From the NCBI RefSeq assembly GCF_902497995.1, contig NZ_CABVII010000020.1:1-64000 (forward strand): 64,000 nucleotides of DNA. Direction: 5' to 3'. Below the pieces are notes generated by a model that saw only the letters and a program-made list of their open reading frames with translations, searched no databases and was not told where the DNA came from. Positions 36,985 through 44,762 of this stretch are shown here, piece by piece. Positions within the stretch are counted from its first letter, which is position 1. Each line of letters begins with the position of its first letter. The position numbers and the translations under genes are program-made. Source of the DNA: Pseudomonas fluorescens (GTDB lineage Bacteria; Pseudomonadota; Gammaproteobacteria; Pseudomonadales; Pseudomonadaceae).

Positions 36985-38904
36985 TTGAACGATATGGCAA
37001 AGAATCTGATCCTGTGGTTGATCATCGCGGCAGTCCTGGTGACGGTGATGAACAACTTCTCCAGCCCTAACGAGCCGCAGACCCTCAACTATTCCGACTT
37101 CATCCAGCAGGTCAAGGATGGCAAGGTCGAGCGCGTAGCCGTCGATGGCTATGTGATTACCGGCAAGCGCAACGATGGTGACAGCTTCAAGACCATCCGT
37201 CCGGCAATCCAGGATAACGGTCTGATCGGCGACCTCGTGGACAACCACGTCGTGGTCGAAGGCAAACAGCCTGAACAGCAAAGCATCTGGACTCAACTCC
37301 TGGTCGCAAGCTTCCCGATCCTGGTGATCATCGCCGTGTTCATGTTCTTCATGCGGCAGATGCAGGGCGGTGCAGGTGGCAAGGGTGGGCCGATGAGCTT
37401 CGGCAAGAGCAAGGCGCGCCTGCTCTCCGAAGACCAGGTGAAAACCACCCTGGGTGACGTTGCCGGTTGCGACGAAGCCAAGGAAGAAGTCGGCGAACTT
37501 GTCGAGTTCCTGCGTGATCCGGGCAAGTTCCAGCGCCTGGGCGGTCGCATTCCCCGCGGCGTGCTGATGGTCGGTCCTCCGGGTACCGGTAAAACCTTGC
37601 TCGCCAAGGCGATTGCCGGCGAAGCCAAAGTGCCGTTCTTCACCATTTCCGGTTCCGATTTCGTCGAAATGTTCGTCGGTGTCGGTGCCAGCCGTGTTCG
37701 CGACATGTTCGAGCAGGCCAAGAAGCACGCGCCATGCATCATCTTCATCGATGAAATCGACGCCGTCGGTCGCCATCGTGGCGCCGGCATGGGTGGCGGT
37801 CACGACGAGCGCGAACAGACACTCAACCAGTTGCTGGTCGAGATGGATGGCTTCGAAATGAACGACGGCATCATCGTCATTGCCGCCACCAACCGTCCGG
37901 ACGTACTGGACCCGGCGCTGCTGCGTCCGGGCCGTTTCGACCGTCAGGTGGTGGTCGGTCTGCCGGATATCCGTGGCCGTGAGCAGATTCTCAAGGTCCA
38001 CATGCGCAAAGTGCCAATGGGTGACGACGTCGCTCCGGCCGTGATCGCGCGGGGTACCCCTGGTTTCTCCGGTGCGGACCTGGCGAACCTGGTGAACGAG
38101 GCGTCGCTGTTCGCCGCCCGTGCCGGCAAGCGCATCGTTGAGATGAAAGAGTTCGAACTGGCCAAAGACAAGATCATGATGGGTGCCGAGCGCAAATCCA
38201 TGGTCATGTCCGAGAAAGAGAAGCAGAACACTGCTTATCACGAAGCCGGCCACGCCATCGTCGGTCGCGTCGTGCCCGAGCATGATCCGGTCTACAAGGT
38301 GTCGATCATCCCGCGTGGTCGTGCGTTGGGTGTGACCATGTTCCTGCCGGAAGAAGATCGTTACAGCCTGTCCAAGCGGGCGTTGATCAGCCAGATCTGC
38401 TCGCTGTACGGCGGCCGTATCGCTGAAGAAATGACCCTTGGCTTCGATGGTGTCACCACCGGTGCGTCCAACGACATCATGCGTGCCAGCCAGATTGCAC
38501 GGAACATGGTGACCAAGTGGGGCCTGTCGGAAAAGCTCGGCCCGCTGATGTACGCCGAAGAAGAGGGTGAAGTGTTCCTCGGTCGCGGTGGCGGCGGTCA
38601 AGGCACAAGCTTCTCGGGCGAGACGGCGAAGCTGATCGACTCCGAGGTGCGCAGCATCATCGACCAGTGCTACGGCACCGCGAAGCAGATCCTCACGGAT
38701 AACCGTGACAAGCTCGACGCCATGGCCGATGCCTTGATGAAGTACGAAACGATCGATGCCGATCAGATCGATGACATCATGGCCGGTCGTACGCCTCGCG
38801 AACCTCGCGACTGGTCGGGTGGCACCGGTACTTCCGGAACACCTCCGGTGGTGCAGGGCGAGCGTCCGGAAACACCTATCGGCGGTCCTGCTGCTGACGT
38901 TTAA
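36985..38904 (+). CDS. ftsH: ATP-dependent zinc metalloprotease FtsH
   Basis: 639-residue membrane-anchored AAA protease that degrades LpxC, RpoH and damaged membrane proteins. Two N-terminal membrane helices (ILWLIIAAVLVTVM and FPILVIIAVFMFFM) flank a periplasmic domain. Walker A is GPPGTGKT, and the zinc motif HEAGH is at 419-423. TTG at 36985 has GAGGG 7 bases upstream; an ATG three codons later (MAKNLI) is the alternative. A 190-base gap before it probably holds its promoter. Confidence 0.97.
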   Translation: MNDMAKNLILWLIIAAVLVTVMNNFSSPNEPQTLNYSDFIQQVKDGKVERVAVDGYVITGKRNDGDSFKTIRPAIQDNGLIGDLVDNHVVVEGKQPEQQSIWTQLLVASFPILVIIAVFMFFMRQMQGGAGGKGGPMSFGKSKARLLSEDQVKTTLGDVAGCDEAKEEVGELVEFLRDPGKFQRLGGRIPRGVLMVGPPGTGKTLLAKAIAGEAKVPFFTISGSDFVEMFVGVGASRVRDMFEQAKKHAPCIIFIDEIDAVGRHRGAGMGGGHDEREQTLNQLLVEMDGFEMNDGIIVIAATNRPDVLDPALLRPGRFDRQVVVGLPDIRGREQILKVHMRKVPMGDDVAPAVIARGTPGFSGADLANLVNEASLFAARAGKRIVEMKEFELAKDKIMMGAERKSMVMSEKEKQNTAYHEAGHAIVGRVVPEHDPVYKVSIIPRGRALGVTMFLPEEDRYSLSKRALISQICSLYGGRIAEEMTLGFDGVTTGASNDIMRASQIARNMVTKWGLSEKLGPLMYAEEEGEVFLGRGGGGQGTSFSGETAKLIDSEVRSIIDQCYGTAKQILTDNRDKLDAMADALMKYETIDADQIDDIMAGRTPREPRDWSGGTGTSGTPPVVQGERPETPIGGPAADV

Positions 38905-38912
38905 GGTTTGAA

Positions 38913-39764
38913 ATGACTTCTGTTCAGTCCTCGACCCGGTTGCCTTGCGGCAACCGGGTTCTTGATTTGGCCCAGACGCATGTCATGGGTATTCTCAATG
39001 TCACTCCCGATTCCTTTTCCGATGGTGGCCAATACAGCCAGCTCGATGCGGCCTTTCGCCACGCCGAAGCCATGGTGGCGGCCGGCGCGACGCTGATCGA
39101 TGTCGGTGGCGAATCGACCCGGCCGGGTGCCAGGGCGGTTTCACCGCTGGAGGAGCTCGAGCGTGTAGCACCCATCGTCGAGCGAATTCATCGCGAACTG
39201 GATGTCATTATCTCGGTTGATACCTCTACCCCGTCGGTCATGCGCGAAACCGCCCGGCTTGGGGCGGGGTTGATCAATGACGTGCGTTCGTTGCAGCGCG
39301 ATGGCGCGCTGGATGCGGCCGCGGCCACCGGCTTGCCGGTCTGTCTGATGCATATGCTCGGTGAGCCGGGCGACATGCAGGACAATCCGCAGTACCAGGA
39401 CGTGACCCGGGAAGTGGGTGAGTTTCTTGCCGGGCGTATGGCTCAATGTGCATCGGCGGGGATTCCCGCCGAGCGGATCATTCTTGATCCGGGCTTCGGC
39501 TTCGCCAAAACCTTGCAACACAATCTAAGCTTGTTCAAGCATATGGAAGTCTTGCACGGCTTGGGGCGACCCCTGCTGGTCGGAGTTTCGCGAAAGAGCA
39601 TGATAGGTCATGCCTTGAATCGCCCGGTCGGAGAGCGCCTGTATGGCGGTCTGGCGCTCGCGGCGCTGGCCTCATTCAAGGGAGCGCGTATATTGCGCGT
39701 CCATGATGTGGCCGAAACAGTCGATGTCGTGCGGATGATCGCCGCAGTGGAATCAGCCGAATAA
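38913..39764 (+). CDS. folP: Dihydropteroate synthase
   Basis: 283-residue enzyme that joins p-aminobenzoate to the pterin pyrophosphate in folate synthesis and is the sulfonamide target. The substrate loops are GILNVTPDSFSDGG and IDVGGESTRPGA, with DPGFGFAKT further on. It starts 8 bases after ftsH and ends 16 bases before glmM. Confidence 0.97.
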   Translation: MTSVQSSTRLPCGNRVLDLAQTHVMGILNVTPDSFSDGGQYSQLDAAFRHAEAMVAAGATLIDVGGESTRPGARAVSPLEELERVAPIVERIHRELDVIISVDTSTPSVMRETARLGAGLINDVRSLQRDGALDAAAATGLPVCLMHMLGEPGDMQDNPQYQDVTREVGEFLAGRMAQCASAGIPAERIILDPGFGFAKTLQHNLSLFKHMEVLHGLGRPLLVGVSRKSMIGHALNRPVGERLYGGLALAALASFKGARILRVHDVAETVDVVRMIAAVESAE

Positions 39765-39780
39765 GAAGGATGGAGCGCTT

Positions 39781-41118
39781 ATGACTAAGAAATACTTTGG
39801 CACCGACGGCATTCGTGGTCGCGTCGGCGAATACCCGATTACCCCTGATTTCATGCTCAAGCTCGGTTGGGCTGCGGGTATGGCGTTCCGGAAAATGGGC
39901 GCCTGCAAGGTGCTGGTGGGCAAGGACACCCGGATCTCTGGCTACATGTTCGAATCGGCGCTCGAGGCCGGGCTGACGTCGGCGGGTGCCGATGTCATGC
40001 TCCTGGGCCCGATGCCGACGCCGGCCATCGCCTACCTGACGCGCACTTTCCATGCCGAAGCAGGCATCGTGATCAGCGCCTCGCACAATCCCCACGACGA
40101 CAACGGCATCAAGTTTTTCTCCGGAAAGGGCACCAAGCTGCCGGATGAAGTCGAACATATGATCGAAGAGTTGCTCGACACTCCGATGACCGTGGTCGAG
40201 TCGAGCAAGATCGGCAAGGTCTCGCGCATCAACGATGCTTCGGGTCGCTACATCGAATTCTGCAAGAGCAGCGTCCCGACCGGCACCAGCTTCGCCGGCC
40301 TGAAGATCGTGCTCGACTGCGCTCACGGTGCGACCTACAAGGTGGCGCCTAGTGTGTTTCGTGAGTTGGGCGCCGAAGTCGTTGTGCTTTCTGCCCATCC
40401 CAACGGCCTGAACATCAATGAAAATTGCGGTTCGACCCACATGGAGCCGCTGCAGGCTGCCGTATTGGCCGAGAATGCCGATTTGGGCATCGCTTTCGAT
40501 GGCGATGGCGACCGGGTGCAGATGGTCGATCACACCGGTGCTGTCGTCGACGGTGACGAATTGCTGTTTATCATTGCTCGCGATCTGCAGGAGCGTGGCA
40601 AATTGCAGGGCGGTGTGGTCGGTACGCTGATGAGTAACCTGGGGCTGGAGCTGGCCCTGGCGGACCTGGGCATACCCTTTGTGCGGGCCAACGTCGGCGA
40701 CCGTTACGTCATCGCCGAGTTGCAGGAGCGCGATTGGCTGGTGGGTGGTGAAAACTCGGGGCACATTGTCTGCTTCAGTCACACTACCACCGGTGACGCG
40801 ATCATTGCCGCCTTGCAGGTGCTGATGGCGCTGAAGAGACGCTCCGAAGGGCTGGCGCAATCGCGTCAGCCATTGCGCAAGTGCCCTCAGGTGCTGATCA
40901 ATGTGCGTTTCGGCGGTGGTGCAAGCCCCCTGGATCATCCGGAGGTCAAAGAGGCCAGTGAGCGCGTTACCCAGGCCATGGCTGGTCGCGGGCGTGTGCT
41001 GTTGCGCAAGTCCGGGACGGAGCCGTTGGTGCGGGTAATGGTCGAAGGCGAAGACGAAACACAGGTTCGCGGCTATGCCGAAGAGCTGGCAAACCTGGTT
41101 ACTGAAGTTTCTGCCTGA
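39781..41118 (+). CDS. glmM: Phosphoglucosamine mutase
   Basis: 445-residue enzyme converting glucosamine-6-phosphate to glucosamine-1-phosphate for peptidoglycan and LPS. The phosphoserine is Ser101 in VISASHNPHDDNG, the metal loop is AFDGDGDRVQMVD, and the C-terminal phosphate-binding loop is RKSGTEPLVRVMVEG. Confidence 0.97.
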   Translation: MTKKYFGTDGIRGRVGEYPITPDFMLKLGWAAGMAFRKMGACKVLVGKDTRISGYMFESALEAGLTSAGADVMLLGPMPTPAIAYLTRTFHAEAGIVISASHNPHDDNGIKFFSGKGTKLPDEVEHMIEELLDTPMTVVESSKIGKVSRINDASGRYIEFCKSSVPTGTSFAGLKIVLDCAHGATYKVAPSVFRELGAEVVVLSAHPNGLNINENCGSTHMEPLQAAVLAENADLGIAFDGDGDRVQMVDHTGAVVDGDELLFIIARDLQERGKLQGGVVGTLMSNLGLELALADLGIPFVRANVGDRYVIAELQERDWLVGGENSGHIVCFSHTTTGDAIIAALQVLMALKRRSEGLAQSRQPLRKCPQVLINVRFGGGASPLDHPEVKEASERVTQAMAGRGRVLLRKSGTEPLVRVMVEGEDETQVRGYAEELANLVTEVSA

Positions 41119-41184
41119 ATTCGGCTTGCCAGCCATGATTGTGTTGGGTAACATCTGCGCCCACTTTGACCGACGAGGTACAGC

Positions 41185-41940
41185 ATGCGTCGCCCTATGG
41201 TAGCTGGTAACTGGAAGATGCACGGTACCCGCACCAGCGTCGCTGAGCTGATTGACGGCCTTCGTCGTCTGGACTTGCCGAGCGATGTTGACGTTGCGGT
41301 ATTCCCGTCTTGCCTGCATATCAATCAAGTGATTGATGGCTTGCAAGACCAGTCGATTTCGATCGGCGCGCAGAATTCTGCGGTGGAATCCATGCAAGGC
41401 GCATTGACTGGTGAAGTTGCACCGAGTCAGTTGGTGGATGCAGGTTGTTCCCTGGTGCTTGTCGGGCACTCCGAACGCCGCCAGATAATGGGCGAGCAGG
41501 ACGGTATGCTGATTCGCAAGTTCGCAGCGGCACAGGCATGTGGCTTGATTCCGGTGTTGTGCATAGGGGAAACCCTTGAGCAGCGCGAAGCCGGAAAAAC
41601 TCTTGAGGTTGTCGGGCGTCAGCTGGGCAGTATCATTGAGGAGCTGGGTGTTGGTGTCTTTGCCAAGGCAGTCATAGCTTACGAGCCGGTCTGGGCCATT
41701 GGCACCGGGCTGACTGCTTCGCCGCAACAGGCGCAGGATGTGCACGCAGCCATTCGCGCCCAGTTGGCGGCAGAGAATTCTGAAATCGCACAAGGTGTGC
41801 GGCTTCTATACGGCGGCAGCGTGAAGGCGGCCAATGCGGTCGAACTGTTCGGCATGCCGGATATCGATGGGGGGCTCATTGGTGGAGCTTCCCTGAATGC
41901 AGATGAGTTCGGTGCGATTTGTCGCGCCGCGGGAAACTGA
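41185..41940 (+). CDS. tpiA: Triosephosphate isomerase
   Basis: 251-residue TIM-barrel enzyme interconverting glyceraldehyde-3-phosphate and dihydroxyacetone phosphate. Catalytic features are NWKMHG (Lys), VLVGHSERR (His) and AYEPVWAIGTG (Glu plus loop 6). secG follows after four bases. Confidence 0.97.
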   Translation: MRRPMVAGNWKMHGTRTSVAELIDGLRRLDLPSDVDVAVFPSCLHINQVIDGLQDQSISIGAQNSAVESMQGALTGEVAPSQLVDAGCSLVLVGHSERRQIMGEQDGMLIRKFAAAQACGLIPVLCIGETLEQREAGKTLEVVGRQLGSIIEELGVGVFAKAVIAYEPVWAIGTGLTASPQQAQDVHAAIRAQLAAENSEIAQGVRLLYGGSVKAANAVELFGMPDIDGGLIGGASLNADEFGAICRAAGN

Positions 41941-41944
41941 AAAA

Positions 41945-42328
41945 ATGCTGGAAACAGTCGTAGTCGTTTTTCATCTGCTGGGTGCATTGGGCGTAGTTGC
42001 TCTGGTTTTGCTGCAGCAGGGTAAAGGTGCGGATGCTGGTGCGTCTTTCGGAGCAGGTGCTTCAAATACTGTGTTCGGAAGCCAAGGTTCCTCTACCTTT
42101 CTTAGTAAGTTTACTGCTATACTTGCCGCAGGTTTTTTCATAACCAGCTTAGGGTTAGGTTACTTTGCTAAAGAGAAAGCTCACCAGCTGACTCAAGTAG
42201 GTTTGCCAAACCCGGCAGTGTTGGAAGTTCCAAAGCAACAACCGGCTTCTGATGATGTTCCGGTGCTTCAAGAGCAAAAGTCGGCTACTCCAGCGACTGA
42301 CGTGCCTCCAGCTCAAGAGCAAAAGTAA
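41945..42328 (+). CDS. secG: Preprotein translocase subunit SecG
   Basis: 127-residue protein with two membrane helices (VVVVFHLLGALGVVALVLLQQ and FTAILAAGFFITSLGLGYF) around the conserved GKGADAGASFGAGASNTVFGSQGSSTF. A Gln/Pro-rich tail follows. The start lacks a clear ribosome binding site and is probably coupled to tpiA. tRNA-Leu begins 22 bases later. Confidence 0.95.
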   Translation: MLETVVVVFHLLGALGVVALVLLQQGKGADAGASFGAGASNTVFGSQGSSTFLSKFTAILAAGFFITSLGLGYFAKEKAHQLTQVGLPNPAVLEVPKQQPASDDVPVLQEQKSATPATDVPPAQEQK

Positions 42329-42350
42329 GAAGGGTTTCAAACGCAGTATT

Positions 42351-42436
42351 GCCGAGGTGGTGGAATTGGTAGACACGCAACCTTGAGGTGGTTGTGCCCA
42401 TAGGGTGTAGGGGTTCGAGTCCCCTTCTCGGTACCA
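42351..42436 (+). tRNA. leuU: tRNA-Leu(GAG)
   Basis: 86 nucleotides including encoded CCA. The anticodon arm CAACC-TTGAGGT-GGTTG gives GAG. A long variable arm (TGCCCATAGGGTGTA) and the T-loop TTCGAGT mark a class II leucine tRNA. It closely matches E. coli leuU, which also lies downstream of secG. Confidence 0.97.
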
Positions 42437-42447
42437 ATTATCAGGAG

Positions 42448-42470
42448 AGCCCGCTGTTGCGGGCTTTCTT
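42448..42470 (+). terminator. Terminator after tRNA-Leu
   Basis: AGCCCGC pairs with GCGGGCT around TGTT, followed by TTCTT, 12 bases after the tRNA. Confidence 0.75.
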
Positions 42471-42487
42471 GTAGGTGGAAGGTTAGA

Positions 42488-42516
42488 TTGACCCTGTCAG
42501 GGATCGGTCGTATACT
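42488..42516 (+). promoter_or_regulatory. sigma70 promoter of tRNA-fMet
   Basis: TTGACC, 17 bases, TATACT: a near-consensus sigma70 promoter. The -10 ends 16 bases before the tRNA. Confidence 0.85.
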
Positions 42517-42532
42517 TCCGCCCCAGCTTTGT

Positions 42533-42609
<77 letters not shown>

Positions 42610-42617
42610 GTTTCAGG

Positions 42618-42639
42618 AGCCCCTTTTAAGGGGCTTTTT
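42618..42639 (+). terminator. Terminator after tRNA-fMet
   Basis: AGCCCCTT pairs with AAGGGGCT around a two-base loop, then TTTTG. It starts 9 bases after the tRNA. Confidence 0.85.
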
Positions 42640-42684
42640 GTTAGCTGGACACTTTCTGCGCCGCTGTTCGACGGCGTTTCAAGG

Positions 42685-42707
42685 ATGGGCGTTTCGCCCA
42701 TTTTTTT
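42685..42707 (+). terminator. Second hairpin ahead of rimP, terminator or attenuator
   Basis: ATGGGCG pairs with CGCCCAT around TTT, followed by seven T in all. It stands about 40 bases before the rimP start, too close to leave room for a promoter downstream, so rimP transcripts from upstream must pass through it. Confidence 0.7.
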
Positions 42708-42747
42708 ATTTTGCATAGCATGCACATACATGCACGAGGGGGTTCAG

Positions 42748-43206
42748 GTGTCGAGCAAGCTAGAAGAGTTGCAGGCCTTGTTGGCCCCGGTGGTCGTGGC
42801 CCTGGGCTATGAATGCTGGGGTATCGAGTTTTCGGCTCAAGGTCGTCACTCAATGTTGCGCGTTTATATTGATAAAGAAGGCGGCGTGCTGGTCGACGAT
42901 TGCGCCATCGTCAGCCGTCAGATCAGCGGTGTCCTGGATGTTGAAGATCCGATCGCCGTTGAATACACCCTTGAAGTTTCCTCGCCTGGCATGGAACGCC
43001 CACTGTTCACTATTGAGCAGTTTGCAAAATTTGCCGGTGAACAAGTGAAGATCAAGCTGCGCTCGCCTTTCGAAGGGCGACGCAACTTTCAGGGCCTTCT
43101 GCGCGGTGTAGAAGAGCAGGACGTCGTGGTGCAGGTTGAAGACCATGAGTTCCTGTTGCCGATCGATATGATCGACAAGGCCAACATTATTCCCAGTTTT
43201 GACTGA
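42748..43206 (+). CDS. rimP: Ribosome maturation factor RimP
   Basis: 152-residue 30S assembly factor: LEELQALLAPVVVALGYECWGIEF, then LRVYIDKEGGVLVDDCAIVSRQ and the SPGMERPLF motif. GTG at 42748 is chosen because GAGGGGG lies just upstream and the length fits; an ATG six codons earlier is possible. It heads the rimP-nusA-infB operon. Confidence 0.95.
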   Translation: MSSKLEELQALLAPVVVALGYECWGIEFSAQGRHSMLRVYIDKEGGVLVDDCAIVSRQISGVLDVEDPIAVEYTLEVSSPGMERPLFTIEQFAKFAGEQVKIKLRSPFEGRRNFQGLLRGVEEQDVVVQVEDHEFLLPIDMIDKANIIPSFD

Positions 43207-43253
43207 GACGCGGATCCCGCGGATCCAATGGCTTGCGAAAGGCGAGGCGTACG

Positions 43254-44735
43254 ATGAGCAAAGAAGTACTGCTGGTTGTTGAGTCGGTATCCAATGAAAA
43301 GGGCGTACCGGCAACCGTAATTTTTGAAGCGCTGGAGCTGGCCCTGGCCACTGCTACCAAAAAACGTTTCGAGGACGAAGTCGATCTGCGTGTGGAAATC
43401 AATCGCCACACCGGTGCTTACGAGACCTTCCGTCGCTGGACGGTCGTCGAAGAAGCAGACCTGGACGATCCGGCCATCGAAACCTGGCCGAGCAAGGTTG
43501 CAGAAACGCATCCTGGAGCTCAGGTCGGTGACGTGGTCGAAGAAAAGATCGAGTCCATCGAATTCGGCCGCATTGCTGCACAGACTGCCAAGCAAGTCAT
43601 CGTGCAGAAAGTTCGCGAAGCCGAGCGTGCTCAAGTCGTCGATGCCTATCGCGAGCGCCTGGGAGAGATCATTTCCGGCACCGTGAAAAAAGTGACCCGC
43701 GACAACGTGATCGTCGACCTGGGCAACAACGCTGAAGCGTTGCTGGCGCGCGAAGACATCATTTCTCGCGAAACCTTCCGGGTTGGCGTGCGCCTGCGTG
43801 CGCTGCTCAAGGAAATCCGCACCGAGAACCGCGGCCCGCAGCTGATCCTGTCGCGTACCGCGCCGGAAATGCTGATCGAGTTGTTCCGCATCGAAGTGCC
43901 GGAAATCGCTGAAGGCCTGATCGAAGTCATGGCTGCGTCCCGCGACCCGGGTTCGCGTGCCAAGATCGCGGTCCGCTCCAAGGACAAACGCATCGACCCG
44001 CAAGGCGCTTGCATCGGCATGCGCGGTTCGCGCGTCCAGGCAGTGTCGGGAGAGTTGGGCGGTGAGCGCGTGGACATCGTCCTGTGGGACGACAACCCGG
44101 CTCAGTTCGTGATCAATGCAATGTCGCCGGCTGAAGTGGCGGCTATTATCGTTGACGAAGATGCCCATGCCATGGACATCGCCGTTGGCGCAGACAATCT
44201 GGCTCAGGCCATCGGTCGCGGAGGTCAGAACGTGCGTCTGGCCAGCCAGTTGACTGGCTGGACCCTGAACGTGATGACCGAATCGGACATCCAGGCTAAG
44301 CAGCAAGCAGAAACCGGCGACATCCTGCGCAACTTCATCGACGAGCTGGAAGTCGACGAAGACCTGGCACAGGTGCTGGTTGATGAAGGCTTTACCAGCC
44401 TGGAAGAGATTGCCTACGTACCGTTGGAAGAAATGCTCAACATCGACGGCTTTGACGAAGATACCGTCAACGAGCTTCGCGCTCGTGCCAAGGATCGCTT
44501 GTTGACCAAAGCCATCGCTACTGAGGAAAAGCTGGCAGACGCCCATCCGGCCGAAGACCTGCTCTCGCTTGAGGGTATGGACAAGGATTTGGCGATGGAA
44601 CTGGCGGTGCGCGGCGTAATTACCCGCGAAGACCTGGCCGAGCAGTCTATTGACGACCTGCTCGACATCGACGGCATTGACGATGATCGTGCCGGCAAGT
44701 TGATCATGGCCGCCCGAGCCCACTGGTTCGAGTAA
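43254..44735 (+). CDS. nusA: Transcription termination/antitermination factor NusA
   Basis: 493-residue NusA. An N-terminal RNA-polymerase-binding domain is followed by S1 (around SGTVKKVTRDNVIVDLGNNAEALL), two KH domains (ACIGMRGSRVQAVSGELGGERVDIVLW and AIGRGGQNVRLASQLTGW) and two acidic helical repeats typical of gammaproteobacteria. ATG at 43254 follows GGCGAGGCG. It lies between rimP and infB. Confidence 0.98.
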   Translation: MSKEVLLVVESVSNEKGVPATVIFEALELALATATKKRFEDEVDLRVEINRHTGAYETFRRWTVVEEADLDDPAIETWPSKVAETHPGAQVGDVVEEKIESIEFGRIAAQTAKQVIVQKVREAERAQVVDAYRERLGEIISGTVKKVTRDNVIVDLGNNAEALLAREDIISRETFRVGVRLRALLKEIRTENRGPQLILSRTAPEMLIELFRIEVPEIAEGLIEVMAASRDPGSRAKIAVRSKDKRIDPQGACIGMRGSRVQAVSGELGGERVDIVLWDDNPAQFVINAMSPAEVAAIIVDEDAHAMDIAVGADNLAQAIGRGGQNVRLASQLTGWTLNVMTESDIQAKQQAETGDILRNFIDELEVDEDLAQVLVDEGFTSLEEIAYVPLEEMLNIDGFDEDTVNELRARAKDRLLTKAIATEEKLADAHPAEDLLSLEGMDKDLAMELAVRGVITREDLAEQSIDDLLDIDGIDDDRAGKLIMAARAHWFE

Positions 44736-44762
44736 TTAGGCGCGGCCTGAGGAGAGAAATGC

